Source: Reichenbachiella ulvae (GTDB taxonomy: Bacteria > Bacteroidota > Bacteroidia > Cytophagales > Cyclobacteriaceae). Taken from it: a stretch of DNA of 64,000 bases. Below the pieces are notes generated by a model. The model worked only from the letters and a program-made list of their open reading frames with translations. It did not search any database and was not told where the DNA came from. This document shows positions 42,625 through 51,837 of this stretch, in pieces. Each line of letters starts with the position of its first letter. Position 1 is the stretch's first letter. Position numbers and translations under genes: made by a program. The DNA is taken from assembly GCF_025833875.1 (NCBI RefSeq), contig NZ_JAOYOD010000001.1, forward strand, positions 4,976,501 through 5,040,500, in the 5' to 3' direction.

Positions 42625-43021
42625 GACCTTTTCAAAATTCGAAGATTTAGAAGTTTGGCAAAAGGCACGAGATTTTAATTCGAAATTATTTCCAATAGTA
42701 AAAAAGCTGAGAGAAGAATTAAAGGACTTTAGTCTATCTGATCAGATCAACCGTTCTGCAGGTTCTTGTATGGATAACATTGCTGAAGGGTTCGAAAGAG
42801 AAGGTAATAAGGAGTTTGTTCAATTCTTAGCTATTGCCAAAGCGTCCATTGGTGAAACACGATCCCAGCTTTATAGAGCATTTGATCGGAATTACATCAA
42901 TGAAAATGAATTTGAGTCACTGAAAAGTGACGGTGAAATTTTAAGTAAAAACTTAGCTGGATTTATCAAGTACTTGAAGAGTTCAGATATAAAAGGGAAT
43001 AAATTTAGAGGTAGAGGTTAG
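42620..43021 (+). CDS. Four-helix-bundle protein, S23/23S rRNA intervening-sequence family
   Basis: A 133-residue helical protein, read from a TTG start at 42620 (MATFSKFEDLEVWQKARDFN). The family pattern is clear: DLEVWQKA, LSDQINRSAGSCMDNIAEGF, NKEFVQFLAIAKASIGETRS and QLYRAFD. Members were first found inside 23S rRNA intervening sequences, and related bAvd proteins assist diversity-generating retroelements, but most copies, like this one, are free-standing with no known role. It sits between sufB and sufC, 33 bp and 39 bp from them, where most relatives have no gene. Confidence 0.88.
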   Translation: MATFSKFEDLEVWQKARDFNSKLFPIVKKLREELKDFSLSDQINRSAGSCMDNIAEGFEREGNKEFVQFLAIAKASIGETRSQLYRAFDRNYINENEFESLKSDGEILSKNLAGFIKYLKSSDIKGNKFRGRG

Positions 43022-43029
43022 TGAATTTT

Positions 43030-43053
43030 TAATTTCCAATCTCAAATATCAAA
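43030..43053. repeat. AT-rich short-word repeat after the S23 gene
   Basis: AATTTCCAATCTCAAATATC AAAT, inverted relative to the words before the gene (AAATTGGAAATT). It contains AATCTCAAAT, the same word as the AAATCTC array at 32172. Confidence 0.55.
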
Positions 43054-43060
43054 TAATATT

Positions 43061-43822
43061 ATGCTAAGCATAAAAAACTTACAAGCAAAAGTAGAGGAGA
43101 AGGAAATCCTTAGAGGAATTAATTTGGAGGTGAAGCCGGGTGAGGTACATGCCATCATGGGACCGAATGGTTCTGGTAAGAGTACCCTCGCATCCGTTTT
43201 GGCAGGTCGTGAAGAATATGAAGTGACTGGAGGAGAAGTAGAGTATCTCGGACAAAATCTTCTGGATCTGGCGGCAGAAGAAAGAGCCAGAGAAGGCATC
43301 TTCTTGGCTTTCCAATATCCAGTTGAGATTCCTGGTGTGACTACTACTAACTTCATGAAGACTGCTCTGAACCAAATCAGAGAGCACAAAGGACTGGAGC
43401 CTTTGGATGCAGTGGCTTTCTTAAAGCAGATGAAGGAAAAAATGAAGCTTGTAGAGATTGACCAATCTTTGTTGAGTCGTTCGTTGAATGAAGGATTCTC
43501 AGGTGGAGAGAAGAAGAGAAACGAGATCTTCCAAATGGCGATGCTAGAGCCGAAACTAGCCCTACTGGATGAGACTGATTCAGGTTTGGATATCGATGCA
43601 TTGAGAGTTGTGGCGAATGGGGTAAACACCTTGAAGAGCAAAGACAATGCAACCATCGTAGTGACTCACTATCAGCGTTTGTTGGATTATATCGTGCCTG
43701 ATTTTGTACATGTATTGTACAAGGGTAGAATCGTGAAGTCTGGTGACAAGAATCTAGCACTGGAGCTGGAAGAAAGAGGATACGATTGGATCATCAAGGA
43801 TTTGGAAGGAGCAGAAGCATAA
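43061..43822 (+). CDS. sufC: Fe-S assembly ATPase SufC
   Basis: A 253-residue ABC-type ATPase of the SufBCD scaffold. It has Walker A GPNGSGKSTLASVL, the signature GFSGGEKKRNEIFQMAML, Walker B LALLDETDSGLDIDALR (with the SufC-specific ETDSGLDI) and the H-loop VVTHYQRLLDYIVPD. It drives structural change of SufB/SufD for cluster assembly. It overlaps no gene but ends 2 bp before sufD. Confidence 0.98.
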   Translation: MLSIKNLQAKVEEKEILRGINLEVKPGEVHAIMGPNGSGKSTLASVLAGREEYEVTGGEVEYLGQNLLDLAAEERAREGIFLAFQYPVEIPGVTTTNFMKTALNQIREHKGLEPLDAVAFLKQMKEKMKLVEIDQSLLSRSLNEGFSGGEKKRNEIFQMAMLEPKLALLDETDSGLDIDALRVVANGVNTLKSKDNATIVVTHYQRLLDYIVPDFVHVLYKGRIVKSGDKNLALELEERGYDWIIKDLEGAEA

Positions 43823-43824
43823 AC

Positions 43825-45117
43825 ATGAGTAAAGAAAAAATATTTGGTCAGGAACTGGTAGATCAGGCTGAGCAGTATCTCTCTAATCTAAATGGGAATG
43901 CAATTGCCCACCTGAAAGAAAACAGAACCAATGCACTGGCTTATTTGAAGGAATATGGTTTTCCTGGACCTAAGGCAGAGGAGTATAAATTTACTCGTTT
44001 GACAAAGGCCATTTCGGGGAAATTTGATTTTGCCAAGCCGATACTGGATCAAGAGCTTCCTTTGGAGAAAATCCAAGACCTAAAGTCTAGACACAAAGGA
44101 GCTAACATTCTGTTTTTCATCAATGGGGTTTACAATACGGAGCATTCCGAGATTGTGTCCAAAGAAGATGAATTGAGAATAGATTCGTTGGCAGATAGAG
44201 CAGATGCAGATGAGTGGATTGCAGAAAACAGCGATCCGTTTCAGGCGCAAAACAATGTTTACGTCAATAGTGGGGTAGTCATCGAGGTGCCTAAGAATAA
44301 GAAAGTGGCACAGCCGGTGATTTGTTATTATATCTCGGTTGACAATGGTGCCAACTTTGGCTTTGTGAAGAATATCTATTTGGCAAACGAAAGTAGCCAG
44401 GCGGACTTTGTTCACTTTCACCTCTCTGCTGGCAAAGCAGCGACTTTTGTGAATGAGACTAAGAACTATTTGGTAAAGGCCAACGCTAAAGTAGGCTTGT
44501 ACAAAGTACAGGAAGAGTCTAGCCAGTCGGTCTATGTAGGTAACACCAACGTGTATCAGGAAAAAGACAGCGTGTTTTCTTCCTACGTATTCACATTCGA
44601 TGGTGAGATGGTTAGAAATAACCTAAACATCAAAGTGGATGGAGAAGGTTGTGAGAGCAACATGTACGGATTGTACCTGGCCAAAGGAAAGACACATATA
44701 GACAACCATACCTCTGTCGATCACATGCAGCCTAATACGAACAGTAATGAGTTGTATAAGGGTATCATTGATGATCAGGCACGTGGTGTGTTCAACGGAA
44801 AGATATTTGTACGACAAGCAGCACAGAAAACGAATGCATTTCAGTCTAATGGCAACATTTTGATGTCGGATACTGCAACTATTAATACCAAACCACAGTT
44901 GGAGATTTGGGCAGACGATGTGAAATGTTCGCACGGCTGTACAACTGGTCAGCTCGACGAAGAGGCGATCTTCTATCTAAGAGCAAGAGGTATTGATAAG
45001 GATAAAGCGAAATCTATGATTTTGCTAGCCAGTGCTGCGGAGGTAATTGAGCAGATGCATTTGGGTTGGTTGAAAATGGAAATCACTGACAAGGTGATGG
45101 AAAGATTACACGTTTAA
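43825..45117 (+). CDS. sufD: Fe-S assembly protein SufD
   Basis: A 430-residue SufD read from ATG 43825 (MSKEKIFGQELVDQAEQYLS); an earlier ATG lies inside sufC and is unlikely. Marks are FPGPKAEEYKFTRLTKAI, the right-handed beta-helix core, KTHIDNHTSVDHMQPNTNSN, KGIIDDQARGVFNGKIFVRQ and DDVKCSHGCTTGQLDEEAIF with the conserved Cys-His pair. It pairs with SufB in the SufBC2D scaffold. Confidence 0.97.
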   Translation: MSKEKIFGQELVDQAEQYLSNLNGNAIAHLKENRTNALAYLKEYGFPGPKAEEYKFTRLTKAISGKFDFAKPILDQELPLEKIQDLKSRHKGANILFFINGVYNTEHSEIVSKEDELRIDSLADRADADEWIAENSDPFQAQNNVYVNSGVVIEVPKNKKVAQPVICYYISVDNGANFGFVKNIYLANESSQADFVHFHLSAGKAATFVNETKNYLVKANAKVGLYKVQEESSQSVYVGNTNVYQEKDSVFSSYVFTFDGEMVRNNLNIKVDGEGCESNMYGLYLAKGKTHIDNHTSVDHMQPNTNSNELYKGIIDDQARGVFNGKIFVRQAAQKTNAFQSNGNILMSDTATINTKPQLEIWADDVKCSHGCTTGQLDEEAIFYLRARGIDKDKAKSMILLASAAEVIEQMHLGWLKMEITDKVMERLHV

Positions 45118-45123
45118 GAATAT

Positions 45124-46353
45124 ATGGTAACGACAGATTTGAATATTGAAAAAATAAGAAAGGACTTTCCAATCCTGCATCAGGAAGTCAACGGGAAACC
45201 TTTGATTTATTTTGACAATGCGGCGACTTCTCAGAAGCCTCAATCTGTGATAGATGCATTGACGCATTACTACAATACGGACAATGCCAACATACATAGA
45301 GGGATTCATACGCTTGCAGAGCGATCAACTACTGCTTTCGAGAACACGAGAAAGGCTGTGGCAGAATTCCTAAATAGCAACGAAGTAGAAGAAATCATCT
45401 TTACCAAAGGAACCACCGAAGGGATTAACCTCGTGGCTGCTACCTATGGACGAAAATTCATAGGTGAGGGAGATGAAATCATCATATCAGGATTGGAGCA
45501 CCACTCCAATATTGTTCCCTGGCAAATCCTATGTGAGGAAAAGGGATCAGTATTAAAGGTAATCCCTGTAAATGACAAGGGAGAGCTGATCATGGAGGAG
45601 TATGACAAGCTGCTTTCGGACAAGACCAAATTAGTATCGGTCAATTATATTTCGAATGCGCTCGGTACTATCAATCCGGTAAAAGAGATCATTGACAAAG
45701 CACATGGTGTAGGCGCGAAGGTGCTAATAGATGCAGCACAGGCTGCTCCTCATGCTACTTTGGATGTGCAGGGCCTGGATTGTGATTTCATGGCTTTTTC
45801 TGCTCATAAGGTTTATGGTCCTACTGGTGTGGGGGCTTTGTACGGTAAAAGAGCTTTGTTAGAAGCTATGCCGCCGTATCAAGGCGGAGGAGAGATGATC
45901 AAAGATGTGAGTTTCTCAGGTACGACATACAATGATATCCCGTACAAGTTTGAAGCAGGTACACCTAATATCGGTGAGGTGATTGCGCTAAAGGCAGCTT
46001 TGGATTATGTGTCAGAGTTAGGCTTGGAAAACATTGCAGCCTATGAGCATGAGTTGCTAGAGTATGCTACTGAGCTGTTGTCAGAGGTGGAAGGGTTTCA
46101 GGCTATAGGTACCGCAGATAATAAGGCAAGTGTGATTTCTTTTCTGATCGATGGGGTTCATCCTTTCGATCTGGGACAGATACTGGATGCCAAAGGAATT
46201 GCAGTACGTACGGGACACCACTGTGCTCAGCCGTTGATGGAGAGATTTGAGATTGAAGGAACTGTTAGAGCTTCTTTCTCTGTTTATAATACCAAAGAAG
46301 AAATTAAAACTTTTGTGGAGGCTTTAAAGTCTGCCATTAAAATGTTCAAGTAA
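45124..46353 (+). CDS. sufS: Cysteine desulfurase SufS
   Basis: A 409-residue class-II cysteine desulfurase. It takes sulfur from cysteine and passes it to SufE. PLP-binding Lys is in MAFSAHKVYGPTGVGALYG, the catalytic cysteine in VRTGHHCAQPLMERF, and the N-terminal QEVNGKPLIYFDNAATSQKP is a family opening. It starts 6 bp after sufD. Confidence 0.97.
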   Translation: MVTTDLNIEKIRKDFPILHQEVNGKPLIYFDNAATSQKPQSVIDALTHYYNTDNANIHRGIHTLAERSTTAFENTRKAVAEFLNSNEVEEIIFTKGTTEGINLVAATYGRKFIGEGDEIIISGLEHHSNIVPWQILCEEKGSVLKVIPVNDKGELIMEEYDKLLSDKTKLVSVNYISNALGTINPVKEIIDKAHGVGAKVLIDAAQAAPHATLDVQGLDCDFMAFSAHKVYGPTGVGALYGKRALLEAMPPYQGGGEMIKDVSFSGTTYNDIPYKFEAGTPNIGEVIALKAALDYVSELGLENIAAYEHELLEYATELLSEVEGFQAIGTADNKASVISFLIDGVHPFDLGQILDAKGIAVRTGHHCAQPLMERFEIEGTVRASFSVYNTKEEIKTFVEALKSAIKMFK

Positions 46354-46354
46354 T

Positions 46355-46786
46355 ATGGCGACTATTAGTTCGATTCAAGAGTCAATTATAGAAGATTTTG
46401 AAATGCTGGATGGCGACATGGAAATGACCATCGGTTATATCATGGAGCTAGGGAGTAAATTGCCTGACTTCCCTGAAGACCAGCGTACTGATGAAAATAT
46501 TGTCAAGGGATGCCAGTCAAAAGTTTGGCTTCATGCGAAACTTGATGGCGATAAAGTCGTCTATGAAGCAGATAGCAACACGGCGATTACCAAAGGCTTG
46601 GTGAGTTTGTTGTTGACGATTTTGTCTGGGCAGACGCCGGACGATATTTTGAATGCCGATTTGTTCTTTAAGGAGCGCATCGGAATGAACCGTTTCATCG
46701 GGACTCAGCGATCCAATGGATTTGCTGCGATGATAAAGCAAATGCAGATATATGCATTGGCATTGAAAGCAAAAATCGAGGCTTAA
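46355..46786 (+). CDS. sufE: Sulfur acceptor SufE
   Basis: A 143-residue SufE that accepts persulfide from SufS. The reactive cysteine lies in DENIVKGCQSKVWLHAKLDG; the end MNRFIGTQRSNGFAAMIKQM is also typical. It starts 1 bp after the sufS stop. Confidence 0.96.
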   Translation: MATISSIQESIIEDFEMLDGDMEMTIGYIMELGSKLPDFPEDQRTDENIVKGCQSKVWLHAKLDGDKVVYEADSNTAITKGLVSLLLTILSGQTPDDILNADLFFKERIGMNRFIGTQRSNGFAAMIKQMQIYALALKAKIEA

Positions 46787-46787
46787 G

Positions 46788-47096
46788 ATGGAAGATAATT
46801 TAAGAGACAAAGTAGTAGAGGCGATCAAGCAGGTTTATGACCCTGAGATCCCTGTGGATGTATACGAGCTGGGTCTGATCTATGAGATCAGCATTCACCC
46901 AGTCAACTCTGTATATGTGTTGATGACACTTACTTCTCCTGCCTGTCCATCCGCTGAGCAGATTCCGGATGAGATTAAGCAGAAGATTCAGGGAATTGAG
47001 GGCATCGGTGATGTGAATGTAGAGGTGACTTTTGATCCTCCATACGAAACAGACATGATGTCTGAAGCTGCCAAGTTAGAATTAGGATTTATGTAA
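46788..47096 (+). CDS. DUF59 / SufT-like Fe-S assembly protein
   Basis: A 102-residue MIP18/PaaD-type protein. It has VYDPEIPVDVYELGLIYEI and the conserved reactive cysteine in TSPACPSAEQIPDEIKQKI, with VEVTFDPPYETDMMSEAAKL at the end. In suf operons this gene is usually annotated SufT or PaaD-like and helps Fe-S maturation. It starts 1 bp after sufE. Confidence 0.93.
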   Translation: MEDNLRDKVVEAIKQVYDPEIPVDVYELGLIYEISIHPVNSVYVLMTLTSPACPSAEQIPDEIKQKIQGIEGIGDVNVEVTFDPPYETDMMSEAAKLELGFM

Positions 47097-47099
47097 TCA

Positions 47100-47182
47100 T
47101 GGTCGACTAGTCGGCTAGTCCTCTCGTCAACTGGTCTATTAAGATCTGTCGAGAAGACCAGCAAACCAGCAGACCAGCAGAC
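47100..47182. repeat. Short-word direct and inverted repeats between DUF59 and bacilliredoxin genes
   Basis: The segment contains GACTAGTCGGCTAGTCC, then ACTGGTCT, and then AGACCAGCAAACCAGCAGAC with a further CCAGCAGAC. The word ACCAGCA(G) repeats three times, and ACTGGTCT/AGACCAG can pair. It fills the 97-bp gap between two suf-locus genes. Confidence 0.55.
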
Positions 47183-47193
47183 AAAATAAAATT

Positions 47194-47610
47194 ATGTACC
47201 CAGAAGAATTAGTAGCCCCAATGCGTGAGGATTTGACCTCAGTTGGATTTGAAGAATTGAAAACTGCAGATGCAGTTACCAGTCACTTGACTGAGCATAA
47301 AGGAACAACACTATTAGTGATTAACTCTGTATGTGGATGTGCGGCAGGTGCTGCCAGACCAGGAGTGAAAATGGCTGTAGCCAATAGCGAGAAGAAGCCG
47401 AGTCATTTGGCAACTGTATTCGCTGGTGTAGATGCAGAGGCTGTACAGAAGGCAAGAGAGTTTACGCTACCTTACCCTCCATCATCTCCATCTATCGCGC
47501 TTTTCAAGGATGGTGAATTGGCGCACTTTGTAGAGAGACATCACATCGAAGGTCGTAGTGCTGAAATGATCGCTGATCATTTGGTAAACGTTTTCGATGA
47601 GTACTGTTAA
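47194..47610 (+). CDS. Bacilliredoxin BrxA/BrxB family protein (YphP/YqiW)
   Basis: A 138-residue thioredoxin-fold protein. The CGC active site is in LLVINSVCGCAAGAARPGVK. The segments HLATVFAGVDAEAVQKAREF and YPPSSPSIALFKDGELAHFV complete the family. Bacilliredoxins remove bacillithiol from modified proteins, and in Bacteroidota the gene is often at the end of the suf operon. A terminator follows. Confidence 0.94.
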   Translation: MYPEELVAPMREDLTSVGFEELKTADAVTSHLTEHKGTTLLVINSVCGCAAGAARPGVKMAVANSEKKPSHLATVFAGVDAEAVQKAREFTLPYPPSSPSIALFKDGELAHFVERHHIEGRSAEMIADHLVNVFDEYC

Positions 47611-47631
47611 TCAATCGTGTTTTAAGAAATG

Positions 47632-47668
47632 AAAAAAGACATTGGAGCATAGCTCTGATGTCTTTTTT
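47632..47668 (+). terminator. Intrinsic terminator at the end of the suf locus
   Basis: AAAAAAGACAT and ATGTCTTTTTT form an 11-bp stem with inner GAGC/GCTC pairs around ATA, then a T-run. Confidence 0.9.
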
Positions 47669-47732
47669 GTTAAACAAAGGAATAGTTTTAACCCTATTAT
47701 TATTCCCCTAATAACTCTTAACTAAAATTCAC

Positions 47733-48293
47733 ATGGCAAGAACCGAATCCAATATGATGCCTTTGGGGACGCAAGCCCCGGCATTTTTGCTTCCAGATAC
47801 TGTTTCATCCACTGACAAGACCTTTGTAGATATCAAGGGAAACAAAGGCACAGTCGTCATGTTCATTTGCAACCACTGTCCCTATGTGATTCACGTCCAG
47901 GACGAAATAGTGAAAATAGCGAATGAGTATGCTGAAAAAGGATTGGGGTTTGTAGCGATCAGTTCTAATGATGTAGAGAACTATCCGGATGATTCTCCAG
48001 AATTGATGAAAGAGCATGCTGATAAGTATGGTTTCAGTTTTCCGTATCTCTACGACGAATCACAGGAGATTGCCAAAGCCTATCAGGCAGCCTGTACGCC
48101 TGATTTTTATGTTTTTGATGGATCAGATGCGTGTGTATACCGAGGCAGAATGGATCCATCTACTCCGGGCAACAACCAACCTGTGACAGGAGAAGATTTG
48201 AGGAGAGCCTTAGATATGCTCGTAGATGGCTTGCCAATTGATCGAGGACAGTTCCCGAGTATGGGCTGCAATATCAAGTGGAAAGCGAATTAA
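47733..48293 (+). CDS. Thioredoxin-like / AhpC-TSA family protein
   Basis: A 186-residue thioredoxin-fold protein with no signal peptide. The active-site loop is FICNHCPYVIHVQDEIVKIA, a CNHC variant of CxxC. The rest matches the cytosolic group with FVAISSNDVENYPDDSPELM, YDESQEIAKAYQAACTPDFY and RMDPSTPGNNQPVTGEDLRR. It probably acts as a thiol peroxidase or reductase; the exact activity is not known to me. Confidence 0.9.
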   Translation: MARTESNMMPLGTQAPAFLLPDTVSSTDKTFVDIKGNKGTVVMFICNHCPYVIHVQDEIVKIANEYAEKGLGFVAISSNDVENYPDDSPELMKEHADKYGFSFPYLYDESQEIAKAYQAACTPDFYVFDGSDACVYRGRMDPSTPGNNQPVTGEDLRRALDMLVDGLPIDRGQFPSMGCNIKWKAN

Positions 48294-48365
48294 GTCCTAA
48301 AAATTAAAGTTTAAAGCTTCAGTTTGATCTAAATTTGAAACTTAGACTTATAACATTATACCCCT

Positions 48366-49184
48366 ATGTCTGTACACAATTCTGACATTAAACGTGTCAC
48401 CACTCACCAACTGCAAGAGATGAAAAACCGTGGAGAGAAAATCTCCATGCTAACGGCCTACGACTACTCTATGGCCAAGATATTAGACATGGCAGGGGTG
48501 GATGTGTTACTTGTAGGGGATTCTGCCTCTAATGTGATGGCAGGTAATGAGACGACTCTCCCAATTACTTTAGATCAAATGATCTACCATGCCCAAAGTG
48601 TAGTAAGAGCGATTAAACGCGCTTTTGTGGTGGTGGATTTACCATTCGGTAGCTATCAGGGCAATTCTAGACAGGCTTTGGAGTCGGCCATTCGAATCAT
48701 GAAAGAATCGGGTGCGCACAGTGTGAAGCTCGAAGGGGGAGCAGAGGTGAGAGAAGGTATCGAAAGAGTCCTGACGGCAGGTGTGCCAGTCATGGGGCAT
48801 CTAGGGTTAACGCCACAGTCGATCTATAAGTTTGGTACCTATACCGTAAGAGCTAAAGAAGAAGAAGAAGCAGAGAAGTTGATCTCAGATGCTAAAATCC
48901 TGGAAGAGTGTGGCTGCTATGCCATCGTACTAGAGAAAATCCCAAGTCAACTGGCCAAACGTGTGGCTGAAGAAGTATCTATTCCAATCATCGGCATAGG
49001 AGCAGGACCGCATGTAGATGGTCAGGTTTTGGTCGTGCATGACATGCTTGGAATAACTCAGGAATTCCAGCCTAGATTTTTGAGACAATATGCCAATGTG
49101 GGTCAAGTGATGAAAGAAGCCGCAGAAGCCTACATCAAAGACGTAAAGGATCAGAATTTTCCAAGCGATAAGGAGAGCTACTAA
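48366..49184 (+). CDS. panB: 3-methyl-2-oxobutanoate hydroxymethyltransferase
   Basis: A 272-residue PanB of normal length. It converts 2-oxoisovalerate to ketopantoate with methylene-tetrahydrofolate, in pantothenate synthesis. Marks are [80 protein letters not shown], and the [20 protein letters not shown] loop. No other pan gene is adjacent. Confidence 0.97.
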   Translation: MSVHNSDIKRVTTHQLQEMKNRGEKISMLTAYDYSMAKILDMAGVDVLLVGDSASNVMAGNETTLPITLDQMIYHAQSVVRAIKRAFVVVDLPFGSYQGNSRQALESAIRIMKESGAHSVKLEGGAEVREGIERVLTAGVPVMGHLGLTPQSIYKFGTYTVRAKEEEEAEKLISDAKILEECGCYAIVLEKIPSQLAKRVAEEVSIPIIGIGAGPHVDGQVLVVHDMLGITQEFQPRFLRQYANVGQVMKEAAEAYIKDVKDQNFPSDKESY

Positions 49185-49202
49185 GTCTCCCTATTTGTAA
49201 GG

Positions 49203-49535
49203 ATGTGGGAAAATTTCTATCTTGATCTAAACAACATTAACTATATGGGAGGAGAAGGATTTGCTAGGTGGGCTGCAGGAACGAACAAGAACAATAGACA
49301 GTTATTACGAGGAGATGGTAATGCAACTTACAAGAACTTCGATAAATCTTATATAACCGATTATATCATTTCCAGGAAACCCCGTGTGTTTAAGGAGGCC
49401 ACTCCTGAATACATGGCAGAGCTTCATCGGAAACTGCAATACAGAAGAAAAAGGGAAATCAGAAGAAAGATCAAAGCAGCGATAATCAGTGTCTCTATCG
49501 TGGGATTGCTTGGTTTTCTATTGTTCTTTTATTGA
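49203..49535 (+). CDS. Hypothetical tail-anchored protein
   Basis: A 110-residue protein. A polar N-terminus, then a strongly basic segment (RKLQYRRKREIRRKIKAA) and a single C-terminal membrane helix (IISVSIVGLLGFLLFFY). It starts 18 bp after panB and overlaps the end of the convergent DUF4105 gene by 7 bp. The family is not recognised. Confidence 0.6.
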   Translation: MWENFYLDLNNINYMGGEGFARWAAGTNKNNRQLLRGDGNATYKNFDKSYITDYIISRKPRVFKEATPEYMAELHRKLQYRRKREIRRKIKAAIISVSIVGLLGFLLFFY

Positions 49536-50719
49536 TCTACGTTTTTCAACCAATATCCCAGATAAAAGCTTCGAATCATCAGTGCCAGTAACAATGGGAT
49601 AAAGGCATCATTGAGCTGCTGAGGAAGAGCAGCACTCAACGAAATCTGTCCAATCAATACAATCGCATAGGTGATAAAATAGTATCGGAGAGCCTTGATT
49701 TTCTTTTTGCGTATCAATAGTATGAGCGCAATTAGATTCAGTGGGGTGCACCAAATCAGGTTATAGTTATGCTGCGACAAGTGGTCGGTTCCAAACCACA
49801 GGAATAGTAAGGAAATACTTAATACTCCTGTCACACCAAACAAGATCACATCGACAAATCGATAATTCATTTGGTATTTCATGCTGCGATGGATGAAGAT
49901 CCCCACAACAAAAAACAGCAAAACAAAGACATGGAAAGGACGAATGGCACTGGCCATACTCGGTTGGTCTGCGGCTACATTGATGGTTTTCTTTTCTTTT
50001 ACTAGCGGAATTTGCGTCGAATCGTTCCTTACAGTTGCACCATCTAGAGCGATTTTGAGGTATTCGGGCATGTACATATATGCCGGTCCATCCGCTCTTC
50101 TGTCGATCTCGGGTCCTAGACAAAAGTCGATCCCCACATCACCCCAGGGCTGCTCATGGAGGTAGCGATCCATCAGGTCTCTGTAACTCATGGAGTCTCT
50201 GGCGTAGTTGTAGTTGTATTTGATTTTATCTCCCAGTGTGGCGTTGATGACGTCACGGATTTTTGTAGCGCAGTTGTCGTAGCAATAGTTGTAGTAGTAG
50301 TCGGCATTTTCAGGCTTTGCGTTTTCAATCAGTCGATCGAAAATGGCCTGCTTTTGTTCTTGATTCAGATTGAGGCTTTGCTCTATGATCGTTCGGTTGA
50401 TACTCATGTAGTATCTTCTGTAGCGTGAGTAAGGACCCGTACCTAGTTTGTATAGCAGTTTACCTCTGGCAAAGTTGAGATAGAAATTGGGCTGATCGAA
50501 ATCAAAAATGCCGTAGTTGAAAACAATGTCTATGCGATTAGGCTCATCACGAACGCGGAGCGCACTGTGTCCAAAAGCCGAATACAGCTCTTCCTGTCCC
50601 GGGCTCATCGTCATCAGGATCACTTCTGATTTATCGCTAAGGGTTGGTGCTTGTGCTTGAAGTGTCGAAGCACAAAATAGGATTAAAACAAGAAATAATA
50701 GGGAGTGATAGCGCAACAT
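49529..50719 (-). CDS. DUF4105 (Lnb-like N-terminal) membrane protein
   Basis: A 396-residue protein with a signal peptide (about residues 1-22, ending LQAQ). The domain has the marks MSPGQEELYSAFGHSALRVR, VFNYGIFDFDQPNFYLNFAR and YYYNYCYDNCATKIRDVINA, a Cys-containing catalytic-like motif shared with NlpC/P60-related Lnb proteins. The C-terminal 130 residues have four membrane helices (HVFVLLFFVVGIFIHRSMKY, DVILFGVTGVLSISLLFLWF). It is frequent in Bacteroidota; the activity is unproven. Confidence 0.92.
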   Translation of the reverse strand: MLRYHSLLFLVLILFCASTLQAQAPTLSDKSEVILMTMSPGQEELYSAFGHSALRVRDEPNRIDIVFNYGIFDFDQPNFYLNFARGKLLYKLGTGPYSRYRRYYMSINRTIIEQSLNLNQEQKQAIFDRLIENAKPENADYYYNYCYDNCATKIRDVINATLGDKIKYNYNYARDSMSYRDLMDRYLHEQPWGDVGIDFCLGPEIDRRADGPAYMYMPEYLKIALDGATVRNDSTQIPLVKEKKTINVAADQPSMASAIRPFHVFVLLFFVVGIFIHRSMKYQMNYRFVDVILFGVTGVLSISLLFLWFGTDHLSQHNYNLIWCTPLNLIALILLIRKKKIKALRYYFITYAIVLIGQISLSAALPQQLNDAFIPLLLALMIRSFYLGYWLKNVDQ

Positions 50720-50808
50720 GTAATTGAGTCTGTTTGGATGGTAAATTAACAGGACGCAATTTTTGAATCAAATTTTATATCAACTAAAATGCAGACTTAG
50801 CCCTAAGA

Positions 50809-51837
50809 ATGTCACAAGTAAGAGATTATATTAATCTGCTGTCCAAGGTAGATTATCCCAAACTGCAAAATGCATGGCGAGTCTGGCGTAGTTATGAGAA
50901 GAGCCGTCGCACAACGGAGCCTGTTCAACCGGGCTTACCCTTGAGTATTGCTTTTGAGCCGACGACTTCCTGCAACTTGAGGTGTCCGGAGTGCCCGAGC
51001 GGTTTGCGTTCCTTTACCAGACCAACTGGGATGCTGGATAGAGGCTTTTTTGAGCAGTCGATCGAGCAGATGAAGGATCATCTGATTTACCTGGCGTTTT
51101 ATTTTCAAGGCGAGCCTTTTCTGCACCCTGAGTTTCTGGATATGGTTTCTTTCGCCTCCAAAAAGCGCATTTATACTGCCACGAGTACCAATGCCCATTA
51201 TTTGGATCGTGAAAACGCAGAGGCTACCGTTAGGTCAGGAATTGACCGATTGATCATCTCCATAGATGGTACTACACAGGAGACTTATCAAGACTATCGC
51301 ATAGGAGGTAAGTTGGAAAAAGTGCTAGAGGGAACCCGAAACATGGTGAAAGAAAAGCACAGGTTGAGAAGCAGGACCCCTCATTTGATCTTTCAATTTT
51401 TGGTGGTGGGGCCCAATGAACATCAGATCGAAGAGGCCCGACGACTGGCCAGGGAAGTAGGGGTAGATGAAATTCAATTTAAAACTGCGCAAATCTATGA
51501 TTTTGAAAATGGCTCTGATCTCATCCCAACGAACCAGAAATTTTCGAGATATAGACGCAAATCAGACGGGAAATTTGAGTTGAAAAATCCTTTATTGAAT
51601 GAATGCTGGAAGATGTGGCAGAGCTGTGTGGTAACCTGGGATGGAAAAGTGGTGCCCTGTTGCTTTGACAAGGATGCGGCTCATGTGCTGGGTGATTTGA
51701 ATCAACAAAGCATGAAAGAAATATGGACGAGTGATTCTTATCAAAATTTTCGTCGGGCTATACTCAAATCCCGATCCAATATCGATATTTGTCAAAACTG
51801 CAGCGAAGGTCTAAACATATCACTTGCCGATGGCTAA
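50809..51837 (+). CDS. Radical SAM/SPASM domain protein
   Basis: A 342-residue radical SAM enzyme. The cluster motif CNLRCPEC (CxxxCxxC) is in FEPTTSCNLRCPECPSGLRS, and the SPASM auxiliary cluster cysteines are in CWKMWQSCVVTWDGKVVPCC and later CQNCSEG. It resembles MoaA/peptide-maturase-like enzymes, but its substrate is not evident; no precursor peptide is seen beside it. The 3' end overlaps the 2'-5' RNA ligase-like gene by 8 bp, so they are probably co-expressed. Confidence 0.93.
   Translation: MSQVRDYINLLSKVDYPKLQNAWRVWRSYEKSRRTTEPVQPGLPLSIAFEPTTSCNLRCPECPSGLRSFTRPTGMLDRGFFEQSIEQMKDHLIYLAFYFQGEPFLHPEFLDMVSFASKKRIYTATSTNAHYLDRENAEATVRSGIDRLIISIDGTTQETYQDYRIGGKLEKVLEGTRNMVKEKHRLRSRTPHLIFQFLVVGPNEHQIEEARRLAREVGVDEIQFKTAQIYDFENGSDLIPTNQKFSRYRRKSDGKFELKNPLLNECWKMWQSCVVTWDGKVVPCCFDKDAAHVLGDLNQQSMKEIWTSDSYQNFRRAILKSRSNIDICQNCSEGLNISLADG

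Noticed and set aside
42620..43021. Intervening sequence within a 23S rRNA gene or a diversity-generating retroelement
   Set aside because: The S23-family gene lies inside the suf operon with no rRNA, reverse transcriptase or template repeat near it.
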